Positions 27,061-36,487 of a stretch of 63,603 nt of DNA are shown here, in pieces. A program made the translations under genes and the position numbers. The notes under the pieces are model-generated. The model was not told where the DNA came from. It worked only from the letters and a program-made list of their open reading frames with translations, and searched no databases. Every line of letters starts with the position of its first letter. Within the stretch, counting starts at the first letter, position 1. Source of the stretch: Paracoccaceae bacterium (GTDB lineage: Bacteria > Pseudomonadota > Alphaproteobacteria > Rhodobacterales > Rhodobacteraceae); contig JASBSV010000132.1 in the NCBI GenBank assembly GCA_030148745.1, positions 1 to 63,603 of the forward strand, in the 5' to 3' direction.

Positions 27061-28007
27061 CAGTTCAGCCTGATCCTGGGGTCGATCAACCCATAGAGAA
27101 GATCGACAATGAGGTTTGAGAATACGAAGATCGCCGAGACGACCAGAACCGCACCCTGAACGACGGGGTAGTCACGGTTCAGGATGCCTTCGATCAGAAC
27201 CCGCCCCAGCCCCTTGATGGCAAAGACGTTTTCGACCACGACGGCGCCGGAAATCAGCAAGGCAAAGGCGATGCCGATCACGGTGATCACCGGGATCATC
27301 GCATTGGGCAGGGCATGGCCGAACATCAGCATCCGCGGCGTCAGCCCCTTTGAGCGCGCGGTGCGCATATAGTCCGAGTTCAGAACCTCAAGCAGCGAGG
27401 AACGGATCATCCGCGCGATAATGGCGGAAAAGGCGGTACCAATGGCGATGGCCGGCAGGATCAGGTGGCGAAACCACTGCCACAGGCTTTCGTCGATGGG
27501 GGTATACCCGATCGCCGGCAGCCACTGAAGATTGGCCGCAAAGATGATGATCAGAAGGATCGCCAGCCAGAAATCGGGCATCGACAGCCCCAGAAAGGCA
27601 AAGAGCGAAACCGTATTGTCGGTCATCGTGTTGCGCCGCGTCGCCGACAGGATCCCGGCGGGCACCGCGATCACCATGGCAATGAAGAACGCCAGCAGCG
27701 ACAGGGAAATCGTGCGCGGGAACGCCTCGGTTATGATCTGGCTGACCGGCACCCGGCTTCCGTAGATCGAATTGCCAAGATCGCCCTGAAACATATTGGC
27801 AAACCAGATGCCATATTGCACGAAAACCGACCGATCGAGGCCCAGCTGAGCCTTCATCGCGGCGATCTCGTCAGGGCCGCCCGCATCGGCCAGCATCGCC
27901 GCGATAGGGTCGCCCGGAACCAGACGCAGCATGAAAAATACCAGCGTAGCTACCGCCCACATGACGATGACCGATCCGATCAGCCGGCGCAGCATATATG
28001 AGGTCAA
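27060..28007 (-). CDS. Peptide/opine-type ABC transporter permease (DppB-like)
   Basis: 315 residues, six membrane segments. The N-terminal signature LRRLIGSVIVMWAVATLVFF and RLVPGDPIAAML, plus the EAA loop MRTARSKGLTPRMLMFGHAL, identify the DppB/OppB permease class. It forms the membrane channel with the downstream permease and receives substrate from the periplasmic binding protein encoded immediately upstream. The gap between the binding protein gene and this one is 62 bases. Confidence 0.93.
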   Translation of the reverse strand: MTSYMLRRLIGSVIVMWAVATLVFFMLRLVPGDPIAAMLADAGGPDEIAAMKAQLGLDRSVFVQYGIWFANMFQGDLGNSIYGSRVPVSQIITEAFPRTISLSLLAFFIAMVIAVPAGILSATRRNTMTDNTVSLFAFLGLSMPDFWLAILLIIIFAANLQWLPAIGYTPIDESLWQWFRHLILPAIAIGTAFSAIIARMIRSSLLEVLNSDYMRTARSKGLTPRMLMFGHALPNAMIPVITVIGIAFALLISGAVVVENVFAIKGLGRVLIEGILNRDYPVVQGAVLVVSAIFVFSNLIVDLLYGLIDPRIRLN

Positions 28008-28069
28008 GTCAGCGATCCTTTGCAGAATGCCAGAGCGGCGCGGCGCCGCTCTGGCGGTTTGGCAATGCC

Positions 28070-29848
28070 TTAGCTCAGCGTGACACGATCAAAATCGGTC
28101 AGGCCCGGAATGCGGCTTTCGGCAGGGAAATTGACCGTCTTGGCACGCACCTGCACATCGACCGGGTGGTAAAGGAACCCGCAGGCAACCTTGTCCGAGG
28201 TGATCTGATTTGCGGTCTGCACAAGGGTCTTGCGCAGGTCCAGATCGGCGGTCACCGATTCCTCATCGATCAGGCCGTCCGCCTCGCTGTTGGAGAAATA
28301 GCCGAAGGGATATTTCGTCTTGTCGCGGGTGCGGCCATTGAACTTGGAGGTCGTCTTCATCCAGTCGACCAGACCGTCGTCAGGGTCGTAATCCCCGCCC
28401 GAGCCGCCAAGGCGCATGTCGAACTCCATATTGTTGAAGTCCTGAATGCCGACCGAGAACTCTTTGGGCACGATCTTGATGGTGATGCCAAGCACGGTTT
28501 TGTAGATATTGGCCAGCACCAGACCATTGCGCTTGCTTGAAGGGGTGACGATCATCTCAAGCTCGGGGAAACCCTTGCCGCCGGGATATCCCGCCGCCGC
28601 CAAAAGCGCGCGCGCGCCGTCGGGGTCAAAGGCCTGCTCGGACGAGGTGGCGATATCGGGGTCATAGTAAAACGCCATCGCCGGGTTGATCGAGCCATAG
28701 CCGGGCACCGCATAGCCGAAATGCGCCTGTTTGACATAGGTTTCGCGATCAAGCGCCTTGGCCAGCGCCAGCCGCACCATGAACCCTTTTTCCTTTTTCA
28801 ACTCTTCCATCGGCTTGTTGAAATCGGTCACTTTCATCGGCTCGCGCCATGGATTCAGCCAGACCGACTGAAACCCCGGGCCGGGTTTGATATCAACCAC
28901 CAGATCGGGGTTGGACTTGAACCGGTCGATCAACTGCGCGGCGATCGGGTTGCCGCCGATGAACTGAATATCGCCCGCCTCCAGCGCCGCGGCGATGGGT
29001 TCGACCCCGTCGATGGGTTTGATGATGATCTTGTCCAGTTTCGGGCGCTCTGGGTCATAGTAATCGGCGAATTTTTCCAGCGTCACGCCCTGACCCAGAA
29101 CATGTTTGGTCACCTTGAAGGGGCCGGTGCCGACGGGTGTCAGGCCATATTGCGCCTCGCCCATCTTCTCAAGCGCGCCCTTGGAGACGATAGTCATCGC
29201 CCGGCCCGAGGCCCGTTCGAGCGTTTTGGTCAGAAACGACGCCTGCGGGCTTTTGAGGGTGAACTGCACCTCGTGATCGCCCAGTTTTTTCAGGCTGTCG
29301 ACATTGGCCAAAACCTTGGAGTGAATTGAAATATCAGGGTTTTTCGACCTCTCATAGGTGTAAAGAACGTCATCGGCGGTGAAGGGATCGCCATTGTGGA
29401 AAGTCACGCCTTTGCGCAGCTGAAACGTATAGGTCAGCCCGTCTTCGGACACGGTCCAGTTTTCCGCCAGATCGCCACGCGGCACCAGCGAGGCGTCGAT
29501 ATGCATCAGCCCCGACAGAACGTTCGAGGTGATCTGGAATTGCAGAACCTGACCGATCTTTGCCGGATCCAGCGTCTGGATTTCGGCCACACCGGCCCAG
29601 CCGCATTTCAACGTGCCGCCGGCATTGGACGCAGCCCTTGCCGCGCCCGCCAGACCGCCCGGCGCCAGATGCGCCATGGTCAGCGCGCCGCCCGCCGCAA
29701 GCAGGCGCAGCGTGGCACGCCGCGACAGGGCAGGGCCCGACATCTCGGCGGCGGTCAGGCCGAACTTGGGATCGCGCGGATCAAAATCATGCGCCTCTTT
29801 CCAGAGGGCGCGCATTTTCTTTGTTATTTTTGCGTCAGATTTTTTCAT
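28070..29848 (-). CDS. ABC transporter substrate-binding protein, family 5, Tat-type signal
   Basis: 592 residues, a solute-binding protein of the peptide/nickel/opine class (SBP family 5). Signature elements include WTVSEDGLTYTFQLRKGVTF and FNNGDPFTADDV-like HNGDPFTADDVLYTYE. An unusually long N-terminal tail of about 42 residues precedes a twin-arginine signal (SRRATLRLLAAGGALTMAHL, cleavage near ARA/ASN), so export is probably Tat-dependent. It overlaps the ATPase gene upstream by 4 bases. The ligand cannot be read from sequence; the nearby gamma-glutamyltransferase-like enzyme suggests a gamma-glutamyl compound or small peptide. Confidence 0.9.
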   Translation of the reverse strand: MKKSDAKITKKMRALWKEAHDFDPRDPKFGLTAAEMSGPALSRRATLRLLAAGGALTMAHLAPGGLAGAARAASNAGGTLKCGWAGVAEIQTLDPAKIGQVLQFQITSNVLSGLMHIDASLVPRGDLAENWTVSEDGLTYTFQLRKGVTFHNGDPFTADDVLYTYERSKNPDISIHSKVLANVDSLKKLGDHEVQFTLKSPQASFLTKTLERASGRAMTIVSKGALEKMGEAQYGLTPVGTGPFKVTKHVLGQGVTLEKFADYYDPERPKLDKIIIKPIDGVEPIAAALEAGDIQFIGGNPIAAQLIDRFKSNPDLVVDIKPGPGFQSVWLNPWREPMKVTDFNKPMEELKKEKGFMVRLALAKALDRETYVKQAHFGYAVPGYGSINPAMAFYYDPDIATSSEQAFDPDGARALLAAAGYPGGKGFPELEMIVTPSSKRNGLVLANIYKTVLGITIKIVPKEFSVGIQDFNNMEFDMRLGGSGGDYDPDDGLVDWMKTTSKFNGRTRDKTKYPFGYFSNSEADGLIDEESVTADLDLRKTLVQTANQITSDKVACGFLYHPVDVQVRAKTVNFPAESRIPGLTDFDRVTLS

Positions 29849-30885
29849 TTCTCAGCTCCTTGCAGGACAGTTTTGGTCGTTGGGTCGGTAAATCGCTTTC
29901 GCGCGGCACTCACATTCCAGCAGGCGGTCGCATGATCGGGCGCGATGGCTTCCAAAGCCGGCTCTTCATGGTGACAACGCTCTGTCGCGACGGGACAGCG
30001 GGGATGAAATACACAGCCCGAAGGCGGGTTGGCGGGACTTGGCACCTCGCCCGCCAGAGGTTCGATGATACGGTTGACCTCGGCGTCCGGATCGGGGTTT
30101 GGAACCGCTTCGATCAGCGCCTGAGTGTAGGGGTGCGAGGGGTCGGAAAACAGGGTGTCCGATGGTGCGGTTTCGGCGATCCGGCCCAGATACATGACCG
30201 CGACATCGTCACAGATATGGCGCACCACAGACAGATCATGCCCGATAAAGAGATAGGTCAGCCCCAGTTCGCGCTGAAGCTCCTCTAGCAGGTTGATGAT
30301 CTGCGCCTGAATAGAGACATCCAGCGCCGATACCGCCTCGTCACAGACGATCAGCTCGGGGCCCATGGCCAGAGCACGGGCAATGCCGATGCGCTGACGC
30401 TGACCGCCCGACATCTCATGCGGGTAAAGATCGGCAAACCGCGCCGGAAGCCCGCAGATATCCAGAAGGCGCGCAACCTCGGCCTTTATTTCGCCGGGCG
30501 GCTTCAGCGCGTGGACGTGAATGGGTTCGGCAATGATATAGCCCGCTTTCATGCGCGGGTTCAGCGATGAATAGGGGTCCTGAAACACGGCCTGAACCTT
30601 GCGGCGGAACTGCGCCATATCCGCTTTGTCCAGCTGCGCCAGATCCTGACCGTCATAGATGATCTGTCCCGCCGACGGCTCAAGCAGCTGCAAAACGGCC
30701 CGCGCCACCGTGGATTTTCCGCAGCCGGATTCGCCAACCAGCCCGAAGGCTTTGCCGCGCTCGATCTCGAATGACACGCCGCTGACCGCCCGGATCAGGC
30801 CCGAGACACGCTGTAGCAGGCCCGAGCGGATTTCAAAGTTCACATGCAGGTCCTGAACCTGCAGCAGGGGGGCAGGGGCGCTCAT
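29845..30885 (-). CDS. Peptide/opine-type ABC transporter ATP-binding protein (DppF-like)
   Basis: 346 residues from the ATG at 30885, which overlaps the stop of the partner ATPase by 4 bases; upstream in-frame sequence lies inside that gene in another frame. Walker A is GESGCGKST, the signature motif is LSGGQ in the variant MSGGQRQRIGIARAL, and Walker B is ELIVCDEAVSALD. The C-terminal oligopeptide/dipeptide transporter extension is present with GCVFHPRCPVATERC, including the Cys cluster seen in DppD/F-type ATPases, some of which bind an Fe-S centre. Confidence 0.92.
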   Translation of the reverse strand: MSAPAPLLQVQDLHVNFEIRSGLLQRVSGLIRAVSGVSFEIERGKAFGLVGESGCGKSTVARAVLQLLEPSAGQIIYDGQDLAQLDKADMAQFRRKVQAVFQDPYSSLNPRMKAGYIIAEPIHVHALKPPGEIKAEVARLLDICGLPARFADLYPHEMSGGQRQRIGIARALAMGPELIVCDEAVSALDVSIQAQIINLLEELQRELGLTYLFIGHDLSVVRHICDDVAVMYLGRIAETAPSDTLFSDPSHPYTQALIEAVPNPDPDAEVNRIIEPLAGEVPSPANPPSGCVFHPRCPVATERCHHEEPALEAIAPDHATACWNVSAARKRFTDPTTKTVLQGAEK

Positions 30886-31874
30886 GCAACGGCCTCCCGA
30901 GCGTTTTTCTGTGCCAGATTGGGATGCCAGCAGGCCACCTGATGACGTTCGACATCGTGTATCGCCGGAACCTCGGCGATGCAGCGGTCGGTCGCTTTGG
31001 GGCAGCGCGGATGAAACCGGCAACCGGTAAGCTCTTCCATCGGATCGGGCGGTGCGCCCGCGATCGGGCTAAGCGGACGATCACGCGGTAAATCAAGGCG
31101 CGGAACGGAGTCCAAAAGCCCTCGCGTATAAGGATGCTTGGGCGCCCGGTAGAGATCGCGCGCGCTTGCCTTTTCGATGACCCGCCCGGCATACATCACC
31201 GCCACATTACGGGCATATCGCGCCACGATGCCCAGATTATGGGTGATCAGCACCAGACCGACATCGTGATCGCGGCAGAGCTTCGCGGTCAGCGCCAGAA
31301 TCTGCGCCTGTATCGTCACATCCAGCGCCGTTGTCGGCTCATCTGCGAGAATGAGCTTGGGGTTGCACGAAAGCGCGATAGCGATCATGACCCGCTGGCG
31401 CATCCCGCCCGAAAGCTGATGCGGATATTGGCGCAGCCGCTGCGCCGGGTCCGAGATCCCGACTTCCTGCAGAAGCTCCAGCGCGCGGGCCCGCGCCCCG
31501 CGGCGCGACAGGCCCATCTTAAGGCGCATCCCTTCGGTCAACTGATGCTCGATCGAACGAACCGGGTTCAGCGACGTCATCGGCTCCTGAAAGATCATCG
31601 AGATCTCGCTGCCGCGCAGCTGATTGATTTGCTTGGGGGACATCGCCGAAAGATCCCGGCCTTCAAATTCGATCACGCCCTCGGCCTGCCTCAGCCCGTC
31701 GGCCAGCAGGCCCATCACGGCAAGCGCGCTCAAAGATTTCCCCGAACCGCTTTCGCCGACGATGGCAAGGGTTTCGCCGCGATCAAGCTCAAAACTGGCG
31801 TCATGCACCAGACGGCGCGTCTGGCCATCGCGGTCGACATCGATGGCCACGTTTTCAAGTCGAAGGAGTGTCAT
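30882..31874 (-). CDS. Peptide/opine-type ABC transporter ATP-binding protein (DppD-like)
   Basis: 330 residues from the ATG at 31874. Walker A GESGSGKS, signature [15 protein letters not shown] and Walker [16 protein letters not shown] are intact, and the C-terminal extension holds [15 protein letters not shown]. It is the first gene of the importer operon, divergent from a GntR regulator across 85 bases. Together with the DppF-like ATPase it forms the heterodimeric motor of the transporter. Confidence 0.92.
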   Translation of the reverse strand: MTLLRLENVAIDVDRDGQTRRLVHDASFELDRGETLAIVGESGSGKSLSALAVMGLLADGLRQAEGVIEFEGRDLSAMSPKQINQLRGSEISMIFQEPMTSLNPVRSIEHQLTEGMRLKMGLSRRGARARALELLQEVGISDPAQRLRQYPHQLSGGMRQRVMIAIALSCNPKLILADEPTTALDVTIQAQILALTAKLCRDHDVGLVLITHNLGIVARYARNVAVMYAGRVIEKASARDLYRAPKHPYTRGLLDSVPRLDLPRDRPLSPIAGAPPDPMEELTGCRFHPRCPKATDRCIAEVPAIHDVERHQVACWHPNLAQKNAREAVA

Positions 31875-31924
31875 GCCGTTTTGCAACTCCGCGGTGCGAT
31901 GTCGGGCTGGACACCAAGGATTCG

Positions 31925-31944
31925 TATCATTATCATTATCGATA
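31925..31944. promoter_or_regulatory. Tandem TATCAT repeats in the ABC/GntR divergent promoter
   Basis: TATCAT-TATCAT-TATCGA runs at 31925-31942 with a 6-base period, and TATCGATA (31937-31944) is a short palindrome. The array sits 16 bases before the regulator start, in an AT-rich pocket of an otherwise GC-rich 85-base divergent gap. It is a candidate operator or core promoter; no assignment to the regulator can be proved. Confidence 0.35.
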
Positions 31945-31959
31945 TTAGAGGGAAGCAAA

Positions 31960-32700
31960 ATGACCTTGTCAACGGTGCCGAAAAACGACCTTGGTGAATT
32001 CATGCCGGCCAGCGTCACGTTGGCGGGAAAAAAATCGGATCATGTCTATAAAACAATCAAATGGGCTATTTTATCGCGTCATTTTGAACCTGAAACCCAG
32101 CTGCTCGAGACCGATCTGGCCCGGCAATTTGCCTGTAGTCAGGGCACCATCCGCGAGGCGCTGCTGCGTCTGGATGACGACGGGCTGGTGCGGCGTTCAG
32201 GTTATCGCGGCACGCGGGTGACCGAAACCAGTCTGGCTGAGGCGATCGAGATGGTGCGAGTGCGCCTGACCATCGAACGCGCCGTGGCAAAGGTGCTTGC
32301 GGCCAAAGGGGTTGAAAGTGACCGCCGCGCGCTTGAGGCGCTGATCGACGAGATGCGCAAGGCGCGCGACAACGCCGATCTCTTCAGCCGAAGTGAGCTG
32401 GACCGCGCGTTTCACGCAAGACTTGTGGTCGCCGCCGACATGGAGCTGTTGTCGCCGATCCTCAAACGTTGTTCGCTACATATCCATCGCTACACGATGG
32501 GCGGGTTGGAAGTGCCGCGCGATTTCTTTCAGGAATATGGCGTCGGCGATGAACACAAACAGCTTCTCGACGATCTGAGCGCCGGCGATGCCCTGCGCGC
32601 GCAAAAGGCGATGACCGGCCATCTGGCGCGGGTATTGAGCCGCTGGGCGCCGTCGCTTCTGAAAGCCGTCGGTGACGACGCATTTGCCGTAACCAACTGA
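31960..32700 (+). CDS. GntR-family regulator with FCD ligand domain
   Basis: 246 residues from the ATG at 31960, preceded by GAGGGAAG. A winged helix (about 28-95; LETDLARQFACSQGTIREAL and GLVRRSGYRGTRVTE) is followed by an all-helical FCD domain (about 100-225) with the Asp/His metal-type pattern DRAFHARLV and HKQLLDDL. FadR-subfamily regulators of this type respond to small carboxylates or amino acids. Divergent to the ABC importer and 16 bases before the gamma-glutamyltransferase-like gene, it probably controls both arms. Confidence 0.9.
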   Translation: MTLSTVPKNDLGEFMPASVTLAGKKSDHVYKTIKWAILSRHFEPETQLLETDLARQFACSQGTIREALLRLDDDGLVRRSGYRGTRVTETSLAEAIEMVRVRLTIERAVAKVLAAKGVESDRRALEALIDEMRKARDNADLFSRSELDRAFHARLVVAADMELLSPILKRCSLHIHRYTMGGLEVPRDFFQEYGVGDEHKQLLDDLSAGDALRAQKAMTGHLARVLSRWAPSLLKAVGDDAFAVTN

Positions 32701-32716
32701 GACAAGGACATAGCCC

Positions 32717-34510
32717 ATGGGCGCATTCACTACCCGGCCGGAAATTTCCGGAACATTCGGGGTTGCCACCTCGACGCATTGGATCGCCTCTTCGGCGGGC
32801 TTTGGCATTCTTGAGCGCGGCGGAAACGCCTTTGACGCGGCGGTGGCGATGGGCTTTGTCCTGCATGTGGTCGAGCCGCATCTGAACGGGCCGGGGGGTG
32901 AGGTTCCGGCAATCCTCTATACGGCGGATGACGACCGCACGCAGGTGCTCTGCGGGCAGGGCACGGCGCCCGCAGGCGCCACGATTGAGCATTATAAATC
33001 ACAAGGCATCGATCTGATCCCCGGCTCGGGCCTTTTGGCCACGGTTATCCCCGGCGCTTTTGATGCATGGATGCTGATGCTGCGCGATCACGGCACGATG
33101 AACCTGCGCGAGGTGCTGGAGCCTGCGATATATTACGCCCGCTCGGGTCACCCGATGCTGGAACGTGTTTCCCTGTCCATTGAGGGGCTGGCCGAGATGT
33201 TTCGCACCGAATGGCCCAGTTCGGCGGCGGTATGGCTGCCTGATGGTGCGGTGCCTCAGCCCGGCGCGCTGTTCTGCAACCCCGCGCTTGCCGATACATG
33301 GGAGCGCCTGCTGGCCGAATCCGAGGCCGCCAAGACCCGCGAGGCACAGATCGACCGCGCCCGCGATGCCTTCTATCGCGGCTTTATCGCCGAGGCGATT
33401 GACGATTACCTCAAAACCGCCGAGGTCATGGATGGATCGGGCGCGCGCCACCGCGGCGTGCTGACCGGCGATGACATGGCCGGCTGGCAGGCCAGTTACG
33501 AGCCGCCTCTGGAACTGGACTACGAAGGCTGGACGCTGTCCAAGACCAATTCCTGGGGGCAGGGGCCGGTTTTGCTTCAGACGCTGCAGCTTTTGTCCAA
33601 TACCGGGATCGGCCAGATGCCGGTTGAGGGATCCGATTTCATTCACACCACTATCGAGGCGATCAAGCTGGCCTACGCCGACCGCGAGGCATATTACGGC
33701 GATCCCGATTTTTATGAGGTCCCGATGGACCGGCTTCTTTCGTCCGATTATGCGCGGATGCGTGCCGGGATGATCGGCGCGGATGCCTCGGATCAGACGC
33801 GGCCCGGCCGGCTTGCCGGGCTCGAGCATCTGGCCGATGCCGCAATCGCGCGGGTTGCGGATCTGGCCGAGGTGGCGGTTGGCGCCGACGCGGGCGAGCC
33901 GACGATGGCGCATCTGGCAAACCGGCGCGGCGACACGGTGCACATCGATGTGATCGACCGCTGGGGCAATATGGTGTCGGCCACACCCTCGGGCGGCTGG
34001 CTGCAATCCTCGCCGATTGTTCCGGGGCTTGGCTTTGCCCTCAATTCGCGGGCTCAGATGTTCTGGCTCGCCCCTGACCTTCCCAGCAGCCTTGCGCCCG
34101 GCCGCCGGCCCCGCACCACCCTGACGCCGTCGATGGCGCGGCATGAGGATGGAACGCGCATGGCCTTTGGCACCCCCGGTGGTGACCAGCAAGACCAGTG
34201 GCAGCTGATCTTCTTTTTGCGGCTGGTTCATGGCGGCATGAACCTGCAGGAAGCTATCGACAGCCCGCTGTTTCATTCCCAGCATTTCACGCCTTCGTTC
34301 TTCCCGCGCCGCGCCCTGCCAGGGCAGATGATGATCGAGGAAAATGCCGGCAAGGATGTGATCGCCGCCCTTCGCGCGCGCGGCCACGAGGTGAATGTCG
34401 CCGAAGAGTGGAGCGTCGGGCGCCTGACCGCAGCGGCGCGCGGATCGGATGGGATCATGCGGGCGGCGGCGACCCCGCGCCTGATGCAGGCCTATGCAGT
34501 TGGCAGATAA
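32717..34510 (+). CDS. Gamma-glutamyltransferase family hydrolase, cytoplasmic
   Basis: 597 residues of the GGT/Ntn-hydrolase family. The likely autocleavage and catalytic residue is T407 in RRGDTVHIDVIDRWGNMVS, matching the TTH.S.VD..GN.VS pattern of GGTs. ERGGNAFDAAVAMGF and GPGGEVPAIL mark the N-terminal subunit, and FGTPGGDQQDQWQL the C-terminal one. No signal peptide is visible, unlike classical periplasmic GGT, so it should act on substrate already imported by the adjacent ABC system. Expected reaction: removal of a gamma-glutamyl or similar acyl group from an imported amide or peptide. Confidence 0.87.
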   Translation: MGAFTTRPEISGTFGVATSTHWIASSAGFGILERGGNAFDAAVAMGFVLHVVEPHLNGPGGEVPAILYTADDDRTQVLCGQGTAPAGATIEHYKSQGIDLIPGSGLLATVIPGAFDAWMLMLRDHGTMNLREVLEPAIYYARSGHPMLERVSLSIEGLAEMFRTEWPSSAAVWLPDGAVPQPGALFCNPALADTWERLLAESEAAKTREAQIDRARDAFYRGFIAEAIDDYLKTAEVMDGSGARHRGVLTGDDMAGWQASYEPPLELDYEGWTLSKTNSWGQGPVLLQTLQLLSNTGIGQMPVEGSDFIHTTIEAIKLAYADREAYYGDPDFYEVPMDRLLSSDYARMRAGMIGADASDQTRPGRLAGLEHLADAAIARVADLAEVAVGADAGEPTMAHLANRRGDTVHIDVIDRWGNMVSATPSGGWLQSSPIVPGLGFALNSRAQMFWLAPDLPSSLAPGRRPRTTLTPSMARHEDGTRMAFGTPGGDQQDQWQLIFFLRLVHGGMNLQEAIDSPLFHSQHFTPSFFPRRALPGQMMIEENAGKDVIAALRARGHEVNVAEEWSVGRLTAAARGSDGIMRAAATPRLMQAYAVGR

Positions 34511-34522
34511 AAGAGGCAAATC

Positions 34523-35275
34523 ATGACCTATTCCATCGTCGCGCGCGATCCTGAAACCGGACATCTGGGGGTGGCCGTGGCCAGCCGGTTCTTTGCGGTA
34601 GGCGCCTTGGTTCCGCATATTCGGCCCAATGCCGCCGTTGCCACGCAGGCCTTTGTCAATCCGCTGTGGGGCGCCGAAGGCGCCGACCGGCTGGCGCGGG
34701 GAGAGCGCGCGCAGGCGGTAATGGGCGATCTTGTGGCCCGTGACGGGGGGCAGGCGCAGCGCCAGGCGCATATGATCGATGCGGCGGGGATGTCAGCGGC
34801 GCATACCGGCGCCAATTGTGTCGATTGGGCAGGCCATGCCATCGCCGATGGCGTTTCGGTTGCGGGCAATATGCTTGAGCGGGCCGAAGTTGTCGGTGAC
34901 ACGCTTGCTGCCTATCTCGATCACATGGACCTGCCTCTGGCCGAGCGGCTTTTGACCGCGATGGAGGCCGGTGAGGCCGCCGGCGGCGACAAGCGCGGGC
35001 GCCAGTCGGCGGCGCTGAGGATCCACCGGGGCGAGGTTTATCCGTGGATCGACATCCGCGCCGATGATCATGCCGATCCTCTGGCCGAACTGCGCCGCCT
35101 TCTGGCCGTCGCCGGTGAGCGGTATCTTTTCTTTGCCGATGATCTGGCCACGGCTGAAAATTTCAGCGGCCTTCCGGACCGCGCCGCGCTGGACAAGGCG
35201 ATTGCCGAGGATGAAGAGCGCCGCCGCGCGCTTGGCGTCGGCTCGGCCTCTTATGCTACGACCAAACCTGGCTAA
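34523..35275 (+). CDS. DUF1028 family protein (putative Ntn-hydrolase-like)
   Basis: 250 residues, 12 bases after the GGT-like gene with AGAGGCAA as binding site. It matches DUF1028: the start MTYSIVARDPETGHLGVAVAS, given here as its halves MTYSIVARDP and TGHLGVAVAS, then VPHIRPNAAVATQAFVNP, and a long acidic C-terminal tail. The family has an Ntn-hydrolase-like fold and often lies beside peptide importers and GGT-like genes. It likely hydrolyses the same imported compound or a product of it. The exact function is unknown. Confidence 0.85.
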   Translation: MTYSIVARDPETGHLGVAVASRFFAVGALVPHIRPNAAVATQAFVNPLWGAEGADRLARGERAQAVMGDLVARDGGQAQRQAHMIDAAGMSAAHTGANCVDWAGHAIADGVSVAGNMLERAEVVGDTLAAYLDHMDLPLAERLLTAMEAGEAAGGDKRGRQSAALRIHRGEVYPWIDIRADDHADPLAELRRLLAVAGERYLFFADDLATAENFSGLPDRAALDKAIAEDEERRRALGVGSASYATTKPG

Positions 35276-35284
35276 GCGCGGCTG

Positions 35285-36298
35285 TCAGATGCGATAATAG
35301 TCGCGGTACCACTCGACGAACTTCCCGACGCCTTCGCGCAGGTCGGTTTGCGGGCGATAACCGGTCAGGCTCTGGAGCAGCGATGCATCGGCCCATGTCG
35401 CTGGCACATCGCCCTTTTGCATATCCATATAGTTGCGGATCGCCTTTTTGCCGGTCGCCTCTTCGATCGCCTCAACAAAATCCAAAAGCCGTACCTTGTC
35501 CGAATTGCCGATGTTCACCACGCGGTAGGGCGCCACCGGTGACAGGCTGTCACCTGCGGCAATCTCCTCCCCGTCGCCGGGGCGTTCGGGCGCGGCATCG
35601 ATCAACAGGCGGATCCCGCGCACCAGATCGGTTACATAGGTGAAATCGCGGAACATCTCACCATGGTTGTAGATGTCGATCGGCGTGCCTTCCAGAATGC
35701 CCTTGGTGAACTTGAAAAGCGCCATATCGGGCCGCCCCCACGGCCCATATACCGTGAAAAAGCGGAACATGGTGACCGGCAGATCCCACAGATGGGCATA
35801 GGAATGCCCCATCGCCTCATTCGCCTTCTTGGTGGCGGCATAGATCGTCATCGGCGTGTCGGCCTTATGGGTCTCTGCATAGGGCATTTCGGTGTTCGCG
35901 CCATAGACCGAGCTGGTCGAGGCCATCAGAAGATGCCGCACCCCAAGTTCACGTGCGCATTCCATCACGTTGAACGTGCCGGTGACATTGGTGTCGATAT
36001 AGGCGCGCGGATTTTCAAGGCTGTAGCGCACCCCGGCCTGCGCGGCCAGATGAACTATGACATCAGGCGCCTCGGCACGGGCCAGTGCCATCAGCGCGTC
36101 GGCATCCTCGATGTTCTGCTGGGCACGGCGAAATCCCGGCGATTGCAGCAGCATCTGATGACGCCGCTCTTTCAGGCGCACGTCATAGTAATCGGTCATC
36201 GCATCAAGCCCGATCACCTCCAGCCCCTCATCCAGCAAAAGCTGTGACAGGTGATATCCGATGAACCCGGCCGAGCCGGTGACAAGGATCTTTGTCAT
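35285..36298 (-). CDS. UDP-glucuronate 4-epimerase-like NAD-dependent epimerase
   Basis: 337 residues from the ATG at 36298. It is an extended SDR: NAD-binding GSAGFIGYH near the N-terminus, catalytic STSSVYG and YAATKK (Tyr-x3-Lys), and FRFFTVYGPWGRPDMALFKF, the hallmark of UDP-glucuronate/UDP-galacturonate epimerases (LspL/Cap1J type). It would convert UDP-glucuronate, made by the neighbouring UDP-glucose dehydrogenase, to UDP-galacturonate for capsule or LPS. It is divergent from galE across 189 bases. Confidence 0.88.
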   Translation of the reverse strand: MTKILVTGSAGFIGYHLSQLLLDEGLEVIGLDAMTDYYDVRLKERRHQMLLQSPGFRRAQQNIEDADALMALARAEAPDVIVHLAAQAGVRYSLENPRAYIDTNVTGTFNVMECARELGVRHLLMASTSSVYGANTEMPYAETHKADTPMTIYAATKKANEAMGHSYAHLWDLPVTMFRFFTVYGPWGRPDMALFKFTKGILEGTPIDIYNHGEMFRDFTYVTDLVRGIRLLIDAAPERPGDGEEIAAGDSLSPVAPYRVVNIGNSDKVRLLDFVEAIEEATGKKAIRNYMDMQKGDVPATWADASLLQSLTGYRPQTDLREGVGKFVEWYRDYYRI

Positions 36299-36487
36299 AA
36301 GATGCCCTTTGCAAACCCACCTCGGCTTAGCGGCGCCGGTTTGGCAATTCAACCGACATCTGGGGCGGTTGCGCGGGGTGGTCGCCGCGAAAGGGCGTGA
36401 TTTACAAATTGTGCGCGGGGGCGGTTTGCCGTTATTACAGGGCCCGAAGGTGCCATATAAATCACAAGCGGCAGGGGCAGGAACAAG

